Notes under the pieces: model-generated
What the model was told of the DNA's origin: nothing
Seen by the model: only the letters and a program-made list of their open reading frames with translations
The model's database searches: none
Shown here: positions 54,380 to 63,960 of the stretch, piece after piece
Layout: every line of letters starts with the position of its first letter
Position numbering within the stretch: the stretch's first letter is position 1
Assembly (NCBI RefSeq): GCF_005887555.1
Contig: NZ_VCIA01000001.1
Span: 2,294,001-2,358,000 of the forward strand
DNA length: 64,000 nucleotides
Direction: 5' to 3'
Origin: Lentibacillus cibarius
Lineage (GTDB): Bacteria > Bacillota > Bacilli > Bacillales > Amphibacillaceae
Translations under genes and position numbers: made by a program

Positions 54380-55686
54380 ATAACAAAAACTAAAGAAAAA
54401 CAACTGCACTTAGGTGTTTTGCTGTATGGTTGCGGACACCATCAAGCTGCTTGGTTAATGCCTGATTCAAGCGTTGAACGAATTGGAGACATTTCTTATT
54501 ATCAGTCCTTAGCGCAGTTAGCAGAAGAAGGTTTCTTTGATGCAGTATTCTTTGCTGATAATCAATCATTTCAAGCTAAAGATTCTAGTGATATGCCAGC
54601 ATTTTGGTTTGATCCAGTAGTCAATTTAACGGCGATTTCTCAAGTGACAAGTTATGTAGGATTAGTTTCAACAATTTCAAGTACTTTTTCTAATCCTTTC
54701 ACAGCTTCACGACAGCTATTAAGTTTGGACCATATTACAAAAGGACGTGTTGGCTGGAATCTCGTTACGTCAATGACTGATTTAGAAGCATTGAATCATA
54801 GTATGGAAGAACTACCTTCTCATGACAAACGCTATGAGAAGGCAGATGAATTCGCTGCTTTAATGAAAAAGTTATTTTTTTCTTGGGACAGTAATGAGTT
54901 TCTGCATAATCGAGAAGAAAGAAAATTGATAAATCCGTCAAATATTCAGCCATTTAATCACGATGGTACCTATTTTAAAGTGTATGGCCCATCCACCACG
55001 CCAAAAAGTCCGCAAGGCAAACCAGTATCAATGCAAGCAGGGGCATCTAAACAAGGTATTGCATTAGCCGTAAAATATGCCGATGCAGTCTATGCAGTGT
55101 CGTGGAACTTAAAGCAAGCAAAAAATTTCGTAAAAAATTAGATGAACAAGTTAAACAAAGCGAAGGCAACAATAGACATATTAAAGTATTTCCAGGCCTA
55201 GTAACTTATGTAGGTCATACTCATGAAGAAGCTTTAGCCAAAAAAGCAGCATTAGATGAGCAATTACCTATTGAAACAGCTTTAAAACGGCTGAGTTTCT
55301 TTATTCAACAAGACTGTTCTAATTGGGATATTGATAAAGAAGTACCCCAATTACCACCAGTAGAAGAGTTTACTGGTCCAGTTGGACGTTACGAAACGAT
55401 ACTACAAATTATTAATGATACACAACCTACAGTAAGAGAATTATTAGGATATCTTAATGCAGGCGGTGGTCACCATACGCTGATAGGTACACCCGACGAA
55501 ATAGTGGATCAGATGGAAGTCTGGTTTGAAGCTGGTGTGGCTGACGGATTTAATCTTATGCCTCCTACATTACCCGGTAGTTTAGAAGACTTTGTTGAAC
55601 TAATTGTTCCTGAAATGCAAAAAAGAGGCATTTTCAGAAAGAGATATGAAGGTCATACCTTCCGTGAACATTTAGGATTAACATAA
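54380..55686 (+). pseudogene. NtaA/SnaA/DszA-type flavin monooxygenase, frameshifted
   Basis: Two frames make one roughly 435-residue bacterial-luciferase-fold enzyme: GCGHHQAAWLMPDSSVERIG, FADNQSFQAK, GRVGWNLVTSMTDLEA and, after the break near 55135, ETILQIINDTQPTVRELLGY and GTPDEIVDQMEVWFEAGVAD GFNLMP. One A added to the A6 run gives FVKKLDEQVK. The family oxidises small substrates with FMNH2 (nitrilotriacetate, dibenzothiophene sulfone). The open frame starts at 54380 with ATA seven bases after GAGGTG; no ATG fits, TTG 54419 would lose conserved residues. It shares the TPP-riboswitch transcript with the SDR. Confidence 0.8.
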
Positions 55687-56512
55687 TAAATTTATAAAAT
55701 GGCCGTACTGGTTGAAGAGGTAGGATGCTGGTATTAGTATAGAAACCTGAGAATCTTCTCGAAAGAGTAATTATAATTGGAATTACTGTTTCAGACAATG
55801 TTTATGTGATAGGGTGTAATAATAAAAAAGGTGAAGAAATGACAAATAAAAAGATGGAAAAACATTAGTGATTAGTTCTGCAATTAGGCCTTCGCACCAA
55901 GTTCCGCTAGATGCAAAAACATCTGTACAATATAATTGTATTTCTTAAAAACACCCAATCAATTGTAAATCACTGTTTAAAAGAATGAGAAAAAATAAAG
56001 AGCCGTTGATAATGCAAAAACAGGAGACCTGCCGTAAGGAAGAATATTTGTCCTACGGGAGATGGAGGGCGCGAATTTATATTCGACCAGTACTCTAATG
56101 CAATTAAAAATGGAAAAAAACACCAATCAGCAGCATCGAAACAGTGCAGACAAGGCTTGTACTGCCGAATACGATTTTTGGCGGGAAAGTTCTCGCACAT
56201 ATTAACGAAATTGCCGTACTGACCAACAATGCGGCATGCTAAAAGTGCTGCTGCTACCGTATCAATTGATTCAGTGGACTTTCTTTCTTCGGAAAGATGG
56301 GGGGCTCTCTAACCTTGGAGCTTATGTAACGTATACCGGAAGCAGTTTGATGGGGTCTATGTCAAAGTAAAGGCAAACGATGGCTCACACTCCTTTACAC
56401 GTTTTTTGTGAAGGCCGACACCGATGACGATAACAGTATTCGAAACACTGTTTTTGATGGTTTCTTTTGGAACATAAATGATAGACGTACTGTCTACTGT
56501 CAAACTATAAAA
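55687..56512. other. Non-coding or degraded stretch
   Basis: No intact gene is seen. Short open pieces (for example AAATVSIDSVDFLSSE and GALSNLGAYVTYTGSSLMGS around 56240-56370) may be remnants of an unidentified gene broken by several stops. The 76-residue minus frame at 55970-56200 lacks an RBS and family match. Confidence 0.4.
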
Positions 56513-56515
56513 AGT

Positions 56516-56552
56516 AACCACCCATAGGCCTGGCAATTATAATGAGTGGTTT
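56516..56552 (-). terminator. Terminator of the pst-phoP transcript
   Basis: ACCACTCA pairs with TGGGTGGT on the minus strand across a 21-base loop and is followed by TACTTTTTATAG. It lies 25 bases beyond the phoP stop. Confidence 0.65.
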
Positions 56553-56576
56553 AAAAAACTTATAATGTGAGCCACC

Positions 56577-57269
56577 TTAATAGGGCCTCTCCATCTTATA
56601 TCCAAGCCCACGGATCGTTTTGATATAAACAGGGTGTTTTAAATCAGGTTCAATCTTACCCCTTAAGTGACTGACATGAACATCGACAACCCTCGTGTCT
56701 TCCGCAATGTCATAACCCCATACAGCATTTAACAATTGCTCTCTCGACAAAACTTTGCCTCTATGTTTAGCTAAATATGAAAGTAATTCAAATTCCTTCT
56801 TTGTAAATTGTAAAGTTTCTCCATTAATCGTTGCTTCATACTGCTCCGGAAAAACAGTTAAGTCTGCAATACGTATAGGCGTTTCATTGATAACCTCTTT
56901 TTTAGTTGTTCTTCTCAGGATTGCCTTTACTCTGGCAACCACTTCCTTTGGACTAAACGGCTTGGTCAAGTAATCATCTGCACCTAATTCCAGTCCCAGC
57001 ACTTTGTCAAGCTCATCACCTTTAGCTGTAAGCATAAGAATTGGTGTATCAATTTTTCTTTGTCTTAACTGCTTGCATACTTCCGTTCCTTCTATTCCGG
57101 GAAGCATTAAATCAAGTATTATTAAATCAAAAGGGATACTGGTTGCTTTTTCTAATCCACTTGTTCCCGTATACGCAACTTCGGTCGCAAATCCTGCTCG
57201 TTCAACATTGTAATTTAATAGAGTTACTATTGACTCTTCATCGTCCACTATCAGTACTTTTTGACTCAT
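56577..57269 (-). CDS. phoP: Phosphate response regulator PhoP
   Basis: This roughly 230-residue OmpR/PhoB-type regulator has receiver residues ILIVDDEESIVTLL-like N-terminus, LIILDLMLPGIEG (phosphoacceptor Asp), MLTAKGDELDKVLGLELGAD DYLTKPFSP, and a winged-helix domain (QFTKKEFELLSYLAKHRGKV, IKTIRGLGYKME). It is closest to B. subtilis PhoP. ATG 57269 follows AAAGGG. It is downstream of phoU, with 150 bases between; no phoR kinase gene is next to it. It probably binds the PhoP boxes found in this window. Confidence 0.88.
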   Translation of the reverse strand: MSQKVLIVDDEESIVTLLNYNVERAGFATEVAYTGTSGLEKATSIPFDLIILDLMLPGIEGTEVCKQLRQRKIDTPILMLTAKGDELDKVLGLELGADDYLTKPFSPKEVVARVKAILRRTTKKEVINETPIRIADLTVFPEQYEATINGETLQFTKKEFELLSYLAKHRGKVLSREQLLNAVWGYDIAEDTRVVDVHVSHLRGKIEPDLKHPVYIKTIRGLGYKMERPY

Positions 57270-57422
57270 ATTACACACCCTTTATAGTAGGTATGGTTCC
57301 ATCGTATAATGAAAGAATGACTTTGTGCACAATTGGTTTATTAGCAAGTGGCAATTGGTAATAAATTAACCTGTATTGATAAAGGACAATATAAATTTTT
57401 TCATTTGTCGGGATTCAATAAA

Positions 57423-58079
57423 TTAGTTTAATTTATACGTTTTGCCTTTTACGAGATATAAAATGTTTTCACCGATATTCGTGATATGGTCAGCGAATCG
57501 TTCAATGTAACGGGCACTGAAAGCCATTTGCATCATATACTGGATTTTCTCCTGGTTTGTGGCCGTTTCGTTTAAAATGTCCTTGATAATCAACTCATAT
57601 AATCGGTCCACGTTATCATCCATTTTTGACAGCTTACCGGCTATCGAGATATCCTCATATTCGAAAGCTTTCATCGCAGTGTTGTTCATTTCAACTGCCA
57701 TATCCAGCATTTCTTTTATTTTTGGATGAACCGTCAGACGATGATCTTCCCCTAAATGAATTGTTGATTTGGCTATGTTTTTCGCATTATCAGCCATCCG
57801 TTCAATATCCGTTGTTATCTGCAAAGCGATTACTAGCCGGCGTAAGTCCGTTGCCACCGGCTGCTGTTTTGCAATCAGTAAAATCGTTTGGTCGTTGATG
57901 GCAAGTTCTTGTTTGTCGATTGTCTTGTCTTCATCAATAACATTTTTTGCTAATGCCAGATCCTGATTATACAGTGCGTCAACTGCTTGAATCAAAGCTT
58001 TCACTGAGGTGTTTGACAATGATATGATATCTTCCTTTAATGTTTTTAAATCCGTTTCAAACTGCTCGCGGGCAACCAT
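57423..58079 (-). CDS. phoU: Phosphate-signalling protein PhoU
   Basis: This 218-residue protein is two PhoU three-helix repeats with metal-binding E(D)xxxD patterns (MADNAKNIAKSTIHLGEDHR, FADHITNIGENILYLVKGK). It links the Pst transporter to the sensor kinase and limits phosphate uptake. Located 20 bases after pstB in the same operon; RBS GGAGGAG. Confidence 0.92.
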   Translation of the reverse strand: MVAREQFETDLKTLKEDIISLSNTSVKALIQAVDALYNQDLALAKNVIDEDKTIDKQELAINDQTILLIAKQQPVATDLRRLVIALQITTDIERMADNAKNIAKSTIHLGEDHRLTVHPKIKEMLDMAVEMNNTAMKAFEYEDISIAGKLSKMDDNVDRLYELIIKDILNETATNQEKIQYMMQMAFSARYIERFADHITNIGENILYLVKGKTYKLN

Positions 58080-58098
58080 TAAATCTCCTCCTTAATAT

Positions 58099-58920
58099 TT
58101 AACCGAAGCGGCCGGTAATATAGTCTTCAGTACGCTTGTCTTCAGGATTTGAGAAGAGTTCATCTGTGTTGTTGTATTCGATGACCTCCCCATTCAAGAA
58201 AAATGCTGTTTTATCTGAAATTCTCGCAGCCTGCTGCATGTTATGCGTGACAATAGCGATACTGTAATCCTTCTTGAGCTTTTGTACAAGTTCTTCAATC
58301 TTTGTGGTGGATATAGGGTCTAATGCTGATGTCGGTTCATCCATCAAAATGACATCAGGTTCAATGGCAAGACATCTGGCAATGCAAAGACGTTGCTGTT
58401 GACCGCCTGACAATCCGAACGCATTCGCATGCAGCCGATCCTTCACTTCATCCCATAAAGCTGCTTCTTTAAGACTTTTTTCAGCAATCTCATCAAGGGT
58501 TTTCTTTCGCTTAATACCATGTGTCTTTGGGCCGTAGACAACATTTTCGTAAATCGATTTTGGAAAAGGGTTTGGATTTTGAAATACCATACCGACACGT
58601 GTTCTCAAATCTTCCACTTTATACTTTGAATTAAAAATATCTTTGTCATTATATTTAATGGTTCCGGTCATTTTAACAGACGGTACCAACTCAACCATTC
58701 GGTTTAAAGCTTTGATAAATGTCGATTTCCCGCAGCCGGACGGTCCAATAATCGCTGTCACTTTATTCATGGGGATAGCCATATTCACTTCATAAAGTGC
58801 CTGACTTTCGCCATACCATAAATTAAAGTTATTCACCGCGTAAATCGTTTTCGTTTCTTCTTTAATCGGATTATGCGTATTGATGATTGGTACTTGTTTA
58901 CGATCTGTTGCTGCATTCAT
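58099..58920 (-). CDS. pstB: Phosphate ABC transporter ATPase PstB
   Basis: This 273-residue ATPase has [66 protein letters not shown] and [14 protein letters not shown], all typical of PstB. RBS AGGAGG. It powers high-affinity phosphate import with PstC and PstA. Confidence 0.95.
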   Translation of the reverse strand: MNAATDRKQVPIINTHNPIKEETKTIYAVNNFNLWYGESQALYEVNMAIPMNKVTAIIGPSGCGKSTFIKALNRMVELVPSVKMTGTIKYNDKDIFNSKYKVEDLRTRVGMVFQNPNPFPKSIYENVVYGPKTHGIKRKKTLDEIAEKSLKEAALWDEVKDRLHANAFGLSGGQQQRLCIARCLAIEPDVILMDEPTSALDPISTTKIEELVQKLKKDYSIAIVTHNMQQAARISDKTAFFLNGEVIEYNNTDELFSNPEDKRTEDYITGRFG

Positions 58921-58936
58921 GATAAAAACCTCCTAA

Positions 58937-59815
58937 TTAGTAGCGTTTTGAAAATTTATTTCGTATAACAACAGCAATGGAATTCATCAGAAGTAATATG
59001 ATCAGCAAAACAATAATGCCCGCCGATGCAACCAAATGGAATTCTTCCTGTGGTCTTCCGGTCCAGTTGAATATCTGTATCGGCAACACCGTAAAACCGG
59101 ACCAAATATTTTCAGGCAAGTAAGCAATGAATGATAATGCTCCTATCATCAATAATGGAGCTGTTTCGCCAATTGCCCGGGATAATGCTAAAATACCTCC
59201 TGTTAATATACCGGGGATAGCAGCGGGCAGTACAATTCGACGGATAGTTTGCCATTTTGTAGCTCCCATAGCATACGAAGCTTCATACTGATTTTTTGGG
59301 ATGGCTCTGATTGCTTCCTGAGAAGAAACCACTATAATCGGAAGTATCAACAGACTCATTGTCAGGCCGCCAGCTATAATACTTCTGCCCATATCCATTA
59401 ATCGAACAAAAACGGTCAACCCCAGCAGACCAAACACAACCGATGGTACACCTGCAAGGTTTGAGATATTCATTCGAATAAACTGTGTAAATTTATTCTC
59501 TTTGGCATATTCTTCAAGATAGATAGCTGTTCCGACGCCAAGCACCAGCGATATTGGGGCAGTTACTGCCATCAACCAGACAGAGCCTGCAATTGCTGCT
59601 TTTATACCCGCTTCCTCAGGGAAACGTGAGGCAAAACTTGTAAGAAAACGCCAATCCAAATATGGCAGACCTTCCGAAAATATACGATATAACAATACAG
59701 CAAGGACAACGATGCCGAATACTGAAGCCAAAAAGAACATTTGGCGCATAACCCGATTGCTGATGATTCGTTTATTCATTTTATTTTGAACGACTTGTTT
59801 ATCGACCAGATTCAT
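58937..59815 (-). CDS. pstA: Phosphate ABC transporter permease PstA
   Basis: This 292-residue permease has about six helices, EEAGIKAAIAGSVWLMAVTA, SNLAGVPSVVFGLLGLTVFV and the EAA-like YEASYAMGATKWQTIRRIVL. The ATG lies one base after the pstC stop, indicating tight coupling. Confidence 0.93.
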   Translation of the reverse strand: MNLVDKQVVQNKMNKRIISNRVMRQMFFLASVFGIVVLAVLLYRIFSEGLPYLDWRFLTSFASRFPEEAGIKAAIAGSVWLMAVTAPISLVLGVGTAIYLEEYAKENKFTQFIRMNISNLAGVPSVVFGLLGLTVFVRLMDMGRSIIAGGLTMSLLILPIIVVSSQEAIRAIPKNQYEASYAMGATKWQTIRRIVLPAAIPGILTGGILALSRAIGETAPLLMIGALSFIAYLPENIWSGFTVLPIQIFNWTGRPQEEFHLVASAGIIVLLIILLLMNSIAVVIRNKFSKRY

Positions 59816-59816
59816 G

Positions 59817-60743
59817 TTAGTAATCCTCCTTGAAACGACTGGAGATATATTGTGACAATAGATTCATAATCAGCGTGAAAACAAATAGTGTTATACCCAC
59901 GGCATATATGCTGTAATAGGTGGTGGACCCATATGATGCATCACCCAGTGTTACCTGAACAATATAACCGGTCATTGTCTGTATCGATTCCGTGACATCG
60001 GTCGTAAGTTTTGGTGTTGAGCCTGCAGCTACGGAAACAATCATTGTCTCCCCAATGGCGCGGGATATCCCCAGTAAAAATGAGCCTATGATACCGGACA
60101 ATGCCGCCGGAACAACGACTTTAAGCGCCACTTCCAATCTTGTGGACCCCAACGCCAAAGCGCCTTCCCTCATGGGGTCAGGTACGGAACTCATCGCATC
60201 TTCCGAGAGAGATGCAATCATCGGGATAATCATAATACCTACAACAATTCCAGGGCTGAGTGCGTTGAAAATAGGCAAGTCATCGATGGCGAGCTGCAGC
60301 ATTGGTGTCACAAAGGTTAAGGCGAAGAAACCATAGACAATTGTCGGAACTCCGGCCAGCACTTCCAGAATAGGCTTAACAACCTTTCGCACCTTAGGTG
60401 GTGCAAATTCACTTAAATAAATTGCTGATGCCAGACCAATCGGCAACGCCACAATCATTGCAATAACTGCTATCAACAACGTGCCGGAGATTAACGGAAG
60501 AATGCCGTAGCTGGCATTTTCCCCAAACGGCCACCATTCAGTTCCTGTTATAAATTCTGTAAATGATACACGGTTAAAAAACGTGATGGTTTCAACTAAT
60601 AACGTAAGAATTATACCAATCGTTGTCAGAACAGATATAATCGCACACAGCAAAAAAAATGCTGGTGCAACCTTCTCCAAAATGCGGAGAAAATGCTGGT
60701 TTGACTTTTTCTCATTCATTATTTCTTTAACATTGACCGTCAT
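59817..60743 (-). CDS. pstC: Phosphate ABC transporter permease PstC
   Basis: This 308-residue permease has YGILPLISGTLLIAVIAMIV, EVLAGVPTIVYGFFALTFVT and the EAA-like REGALALGSTRLEVALKVVV. It forms the channel with PstA. RBS GAGGAG lies upstream. About 200 bases separate it from pstS. Confidence 0.93.
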   Translation of the reverse strand: MTVNVKEIMNEKKSNQHFLRILEKVAPAFFLLCAIISVLTTIGIILTLLVETITFFNRVSFTEFITGTEWWPFGENASYGILPLISGTLLIAVIAMIVALPIGLASAIYLSEFAPPKVRKVVKPILEVLAGVPTIVYGFFALTFVTPMLQLAIDDLPIFNALSPGIVVGIMIIPMIASLSEDAMSSVPDPMREGALALGSTRLEVALKVVVPAALSGIIGSFLLGISRAIGETMIVSVAAGSTPKLTTDVTESIQTMTGYIVQVTLGDASYGSTTYYSIYAVGITLFVFTLIMNLLSQYISSRFKEDY

Positions 60744-60879
60744 GACAATACTCCTCTTTTATATACTGGACAGCACCGTATGATAACCGGTGGGCTTGCT
60801 TCTCAATGCGTATCTGTCCTTTATGTTTACAGCTTGGATTCTTATCACTTGTTACGAAAGATTAAATGGAGGAGGGTGA

Positions 60880-60905
60880 GGAAAGTCTGTCAGATTTCCC
60901 CCCCC
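60880..60905 (-). promoter_or_regulatory. Hairpin between pstS and pstC
   Basis: GGAAAGTCTG and CAGATTTCC (60880-60899) pair with a one-base bulge, next to eight C. A stem here could lower transcription of the permease genes relative to pstS, as is usual after binding-protein genes. Confidence 0.5.
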
Positions 60906-60944
60906 ACCATGCATTAGTTAATTGGAACCCGGTTAACATGCATC

Positions 60945-61955
60945 TTATTTCCCTGCGATTTCATCAAGTTTATTTAGCGCTTCTTCATAGGCGCTCTCAG
61001 GTTTCGCAACATACCCGACTGATTCCGCCATTGCGCCTGCATTCTCTAATGCATATTTTGTAAAGTTGTAAACTGATACATTTTCCAGCGCTGAATGCTT
61101 TACATAAATGAATAATGGCCTTGCGAAAGGATTGTATTCACCTGACTGAACAGTTTCCTGATTCGGTGTAACCGCTTCGCCACTATCATTTACAATCGGT
61201 ACGGCTTTCAATTGGTCTTTGTTCTCTGCATAATAGGCATATCCGAAGTAGCTGATCCCGTTTTTAGATCCTGTGACACCTTGTACAAGAACGTTATCAT
61301 CTTCAGATAATGAAGCGTCCTGACGAATGTCGCTTTCTTCTCCAAAGACGACTTCACTGAAATAATCGAATGTACCTGAGTCTGCGCCGGGGCTGTAAAA
61401 TTGGATTTCTTCTTCCGGCCATCCTTCTCTGACATCAGCCCATGTCGTCACATCACCGTCTGCTGACCACATTTTATTCAATTCCTCGACTGTCAGCTGA
61501 TCAACCCAGTCGTTTTCTTTGTTGACCACGATGGACAACCCGTCAAGGGCTATTTCAAATTCAGTGTAGTCAATTCCAGCTTCTTCAAGTGCCGCTTTTT
61601 CTTCATTTTTAATTGGGCGCGAAGCATTTGAAATGTGTGTTTCGCCGGCAGCAAATTTTTCAAATCCGCCCCCGCTTCCGGAAGTACCGATATTAACGCG
61701 GGCGTCCGGGTTTTCTTTTTGATATTCTTCAGCCACAGCTTCCATTATAGGGAATACAGTAGATGATCCATCGACCATTACTTCTGTCGTCTCATTTTCT
61801 GAAGCACTATTACCTTTTTCACTCGTGTTTTGTTCCGTTTTGCTACTTGCTTCTTCATTTCCGCTTTCCTCACTGTCTTCTGTGTTACCGCATGCTGTTA
61901 AAACGACCAGCAGCAGAGAAATCATTGCTAATACCAATAATGATTTTGACTTCAT
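60945..61955 (-). CDS. pstS: Phosphate-binding lipoprotein PstS
   Basis: This 336-residue lipoprotein (lipobox LTACGN) has an acidic low-complexity linker and a phosphate-binding domain with [46 protein letters not shown] and [20 protein letters not shown], contributing the phosphate ligands. RBS AGGGGG precedes the ATG. It is the first gene of the pst operon and sits behind an array of PhoP boxes. Confidence 0.95.
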   Translation of the reverse strand: MKSKSLLVLAMISLLLVVLTACGNTEDSEESGNEEASSKTEQNTSEKGNSASENETTEVMVDGSSTVFPIMEAVAEEYQKENPDARVNIGTSGSGGGFEKFAAGETHISNASRPIKNEEKAALEEAGIDYTEFEIALDGLSIVVNKENDWVDQLTVEELNKMWSADGDVTTWADVREGWPEEEIQFYSPGADSGTFDYFSEVVFGEESDIRQDASLSEDDNVLVQGVTGSKNGISYFGYAYYAENKDQLKAVPIVNDSGEAVTPNQETVQSGEYNPFARPLFIYVKHSALENVSVYNFTKYALENAGAMAESVGYVAKPESAYEEALNKLDEIAGK

Positions 61956-62016
61956 GCTTTTACCCCCTAATGATTCGTGTTTGTCAGAAAAGACGCTGAG
62001 CTATCTCCCCTGCAAT

Positions 62017-62074
62017 TTCTATAATAACGAATGAATGTTAATTACCTATTAATTCAATGTAAATATTCTGTAAA
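62017..62074 (-). promoter_or_regulatory. pst promoter with four PhoP boxes
   Basis: On the minus strand TTTACA (62074-62069), TTTACA (62063-62058), TTAATA (62052-62047) and TTAACA (62041-62036) stand at exact 11-base steps, a textbook PhoP-binding array. A TATTAT -10-like hexamer follows at about 62027. Activation by phosphorylated PhoP under phosphate starvation is inferred. Confidence 0.85.
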
Positions 62075-62350
62075 GTTTTATGTAGGAAAAGTTAAGTTGT
62101 ATTTCATGGCGATATTATTATTGGTAGGAATGATAGGGGGTTATTGGTGATTACTATAAACACTCTTATATATACACTGAAGCCTTTTGATACCATCAAG
62201 AAAAGACCTGCGGTGATATGTCAAGAGGAAAATAACTAAATATTCGATTGTCAAGGTTCAATTTTGCGAAAAAAGGCATCAGGAAACTAGACCAGTAAAT
62301 AAATGGAAATTACTGGTAATCAGTAAAAGGATTTAGAAGCTATTTGTGCT

Positions 62351-63580
62351 TCATGCATTCACGCTCCTTTTTGGCGTGTAGATTTGGTGATTGCGTAGTA
62401 GCACATCCACCAAACGCACTAATTTTCTTGCGGTTAAGACGAGTGCTCTTTTGTGTTGATGCTTAGGTACTTCACTGTATTTTTTCGCGTAATATGCTTG
62501 ATACTCAGGAACGTGCCGTCTTACCGAGTTGGCGGCTTCAACCAGGTAATATCTGAGGTACTGATTCCCGTTACGCGTAAGTGAAGTGTCGTCAGCTGTG
62601 AAGCGGCCTGATTGGTGCTTTCGCCAATAAAGGCCTGCATATTTGGCTATCTTAGTTTCATCATCAAATCGCTCAATTTGGCCGATTTCGGCGATGATTC
62701 CCGCAGTAAACACGGGCCCGATGCCTGGGATAGTGACAAGCGTTTGTGGCAGTCCAGCCATGATACGCTCGATTGCTTTATCAATTTCCTTTATCTGTTT
62801 TTGGAGTGTGCGAATGACTTCGATAGTTGTACCAAGAATAACATCGATAGAGTCTTCCACAACCTTGTCCAGACGGTAAGAAGAACGAACGGCTTTCTGA
62901 ATGGATTTCGCAACACATTCCGGGTCACCAAAGCGATTTCTGCCCTTTTCTTGTAGAAAATCAGCTAGATCTTCAACCGGCATTTGCGCAAGTTCATCCA
63001 GACTGAACTTCTCGAAAAACAGTTCCATCATGGCATTCCCAAAAACGGAAGAATCGACTTCCTCTTTGAAGGTATTGCATTTAAAACTCAAGTGTTGAAG
63101 GAAGTGCTGCTTTTCCTTGGTAACCTGATGAACTAGCTGATACCTGGAGCGTGTAAGCTGTTGGAGCGCAACATATTGGCTCTCTTTGACAACAGACATT
63201 GGCAATCGGCCAAAACGCAGATAATCGGCGATGACGAACGCATCAATTTCATCGGTTTTGTCCATGTCGCTATAACTCTTTTTAAAGTTCGCAATCTGTT
63301 TTGGATTCATGACAAATACCTCTGCGCCAAGTGCTTTGAGTGCCTCATCATGATGAAGAAACATGGATGGATGAAAACTATAAACGGACGTGGATTCAAG
63401 CCCGAATTTGAGCGTATCAACAGCCTGATCACGCAAATATTCCAAAACAGTATCCCGAAGCTCACTAGCACCAGGAAGGTCATTGGAAACCGTGAAGGAT
63501 TTAACCTTTTCTCCTTCACCATCCAGCAAACAAATCTTGATATCAAAAGAACTAACATCTAATCCAGCAAATAATTTCAT
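62351..63580 (-). CDS. IS110-family transposase
   Basis: This roughly 409-residue transposase has an N-terminal DEDD RuvC-like domain (FAGLDVSSFDIKICLLD, FGLESTSVYSF, DKTDEIDAFVIADYLRFG) and a C-terminal Tnp_20 domain (TLVTIPGIGPVFTAGIIAEI, TRNGNQYLRYYLVEAANSVR with the catalytic Ser). ATG 63580 follows GAAAGGAGGAG; the 29 extra upstream codons are rejected. IS110 enzymes use an RNA bridge to choose target and donor. It lies 280 bases upstream of the pst promoter region. Confidence 0.92.
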   Translation of the reverse strand: MKLFAGLDVSSFDIKICLLDGEGEKVKSFTVSNDLPGASELRDTVLEYLRDQAVDTLKFGLESTSVYSFHPSMFLHHDEALKALGAEVFVMNPKQIANFKKSYSDMDKTDEIDAFVIADYLRFGRLPMSVVKESQYVALQQLTRSRYQLVHQVTKEKQHFLQHLSFKCNTFKEEVDSSVFGNAMMELFFEKFSLDELAQMPVEDLADFLQEKGRNRFGDPECVAKSIQKAVRSSYRLDKVVEDSIDVILGTTIEVIRTLQKQIKEIDKAIERIMAGLPQTLVTIPGIGPVFTAGIIAEIGQIERFDDETKIAKYAGLYWRKHQSGRFTADDTSLTRNGNQYLRYYLVEAANSVRRHVPEYQAYYAKKYSEVPKHQHKRALVLTARKLVRLVDVLLRNHQIYTPKRSVNA

Positions 63581-63659
63581 GGGGGGTTCTCCTCCTTTCG
63601 ATTTAGAATCATTGGTACTATTTCTTGGACGCCCTGAGATATCCCTAGTGTGAACGCCG

Positions 63660-63850
63660 ATCAGCAACCTCGTGTATAAGTACTAACCCTGATTCGAAAG
63701 CCGCCCTGGGGCTACTAACACCCAGGTTCGAGATTCAGGGTGCACAGCCTGCGAGTAGGAAGGTCCGAACGCACACTGGGAAACAGTCTTTACGTGTGGT
63801 CTAGCCACAAGGGGGAAAAGAATTGTCCCAAATGATCCTAAGACCATTAT
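63660..63850 (-). ncRNA. Candidate IS110 bridge RNA region
   Basis: The region upstream of the transposase start is non-coding and rich in stems: ACCCTGATTCGAA (63686-63698) with TTCGAGATTCAGGGT (63727-63741), enclosing CCTGGG (63705-63710) and CCCAGG (63721-63726); a second stem pairs CACAC near 63773 with GTGTG near 63795. IS110-group elements encode their bridge RNA in this position. The exact ends and guide loops cannot be set here. Confidence 0.45.
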
Positions 63851-63960
63851 CTAGGAACATCACGGGACGTCCAAGACTTTTGACTATATCCAGCAGGAAA
63901 AGTAAGAAAATATGGGCTCAAATGATAGGGCCTAAACATAATATACGAGGGGGAGTGGAT

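Noticed and set aside
55970..56200. 76-residue minus-strand open frame
   Set aside because: No RBS, no recognisable domain and an odd composition; it lies in a degraded region.
60898..60905. C8 tract as a phase-variable switch
   Set aside because: It lies between genes next to a hairpin, not in a coding frame or promoter spacer, and is short.
63581..63667. Longer start for the IS110 transposase
   Set aside because: The extra 29 codons overlap the strong RBS and are not part of the IS110 domain.
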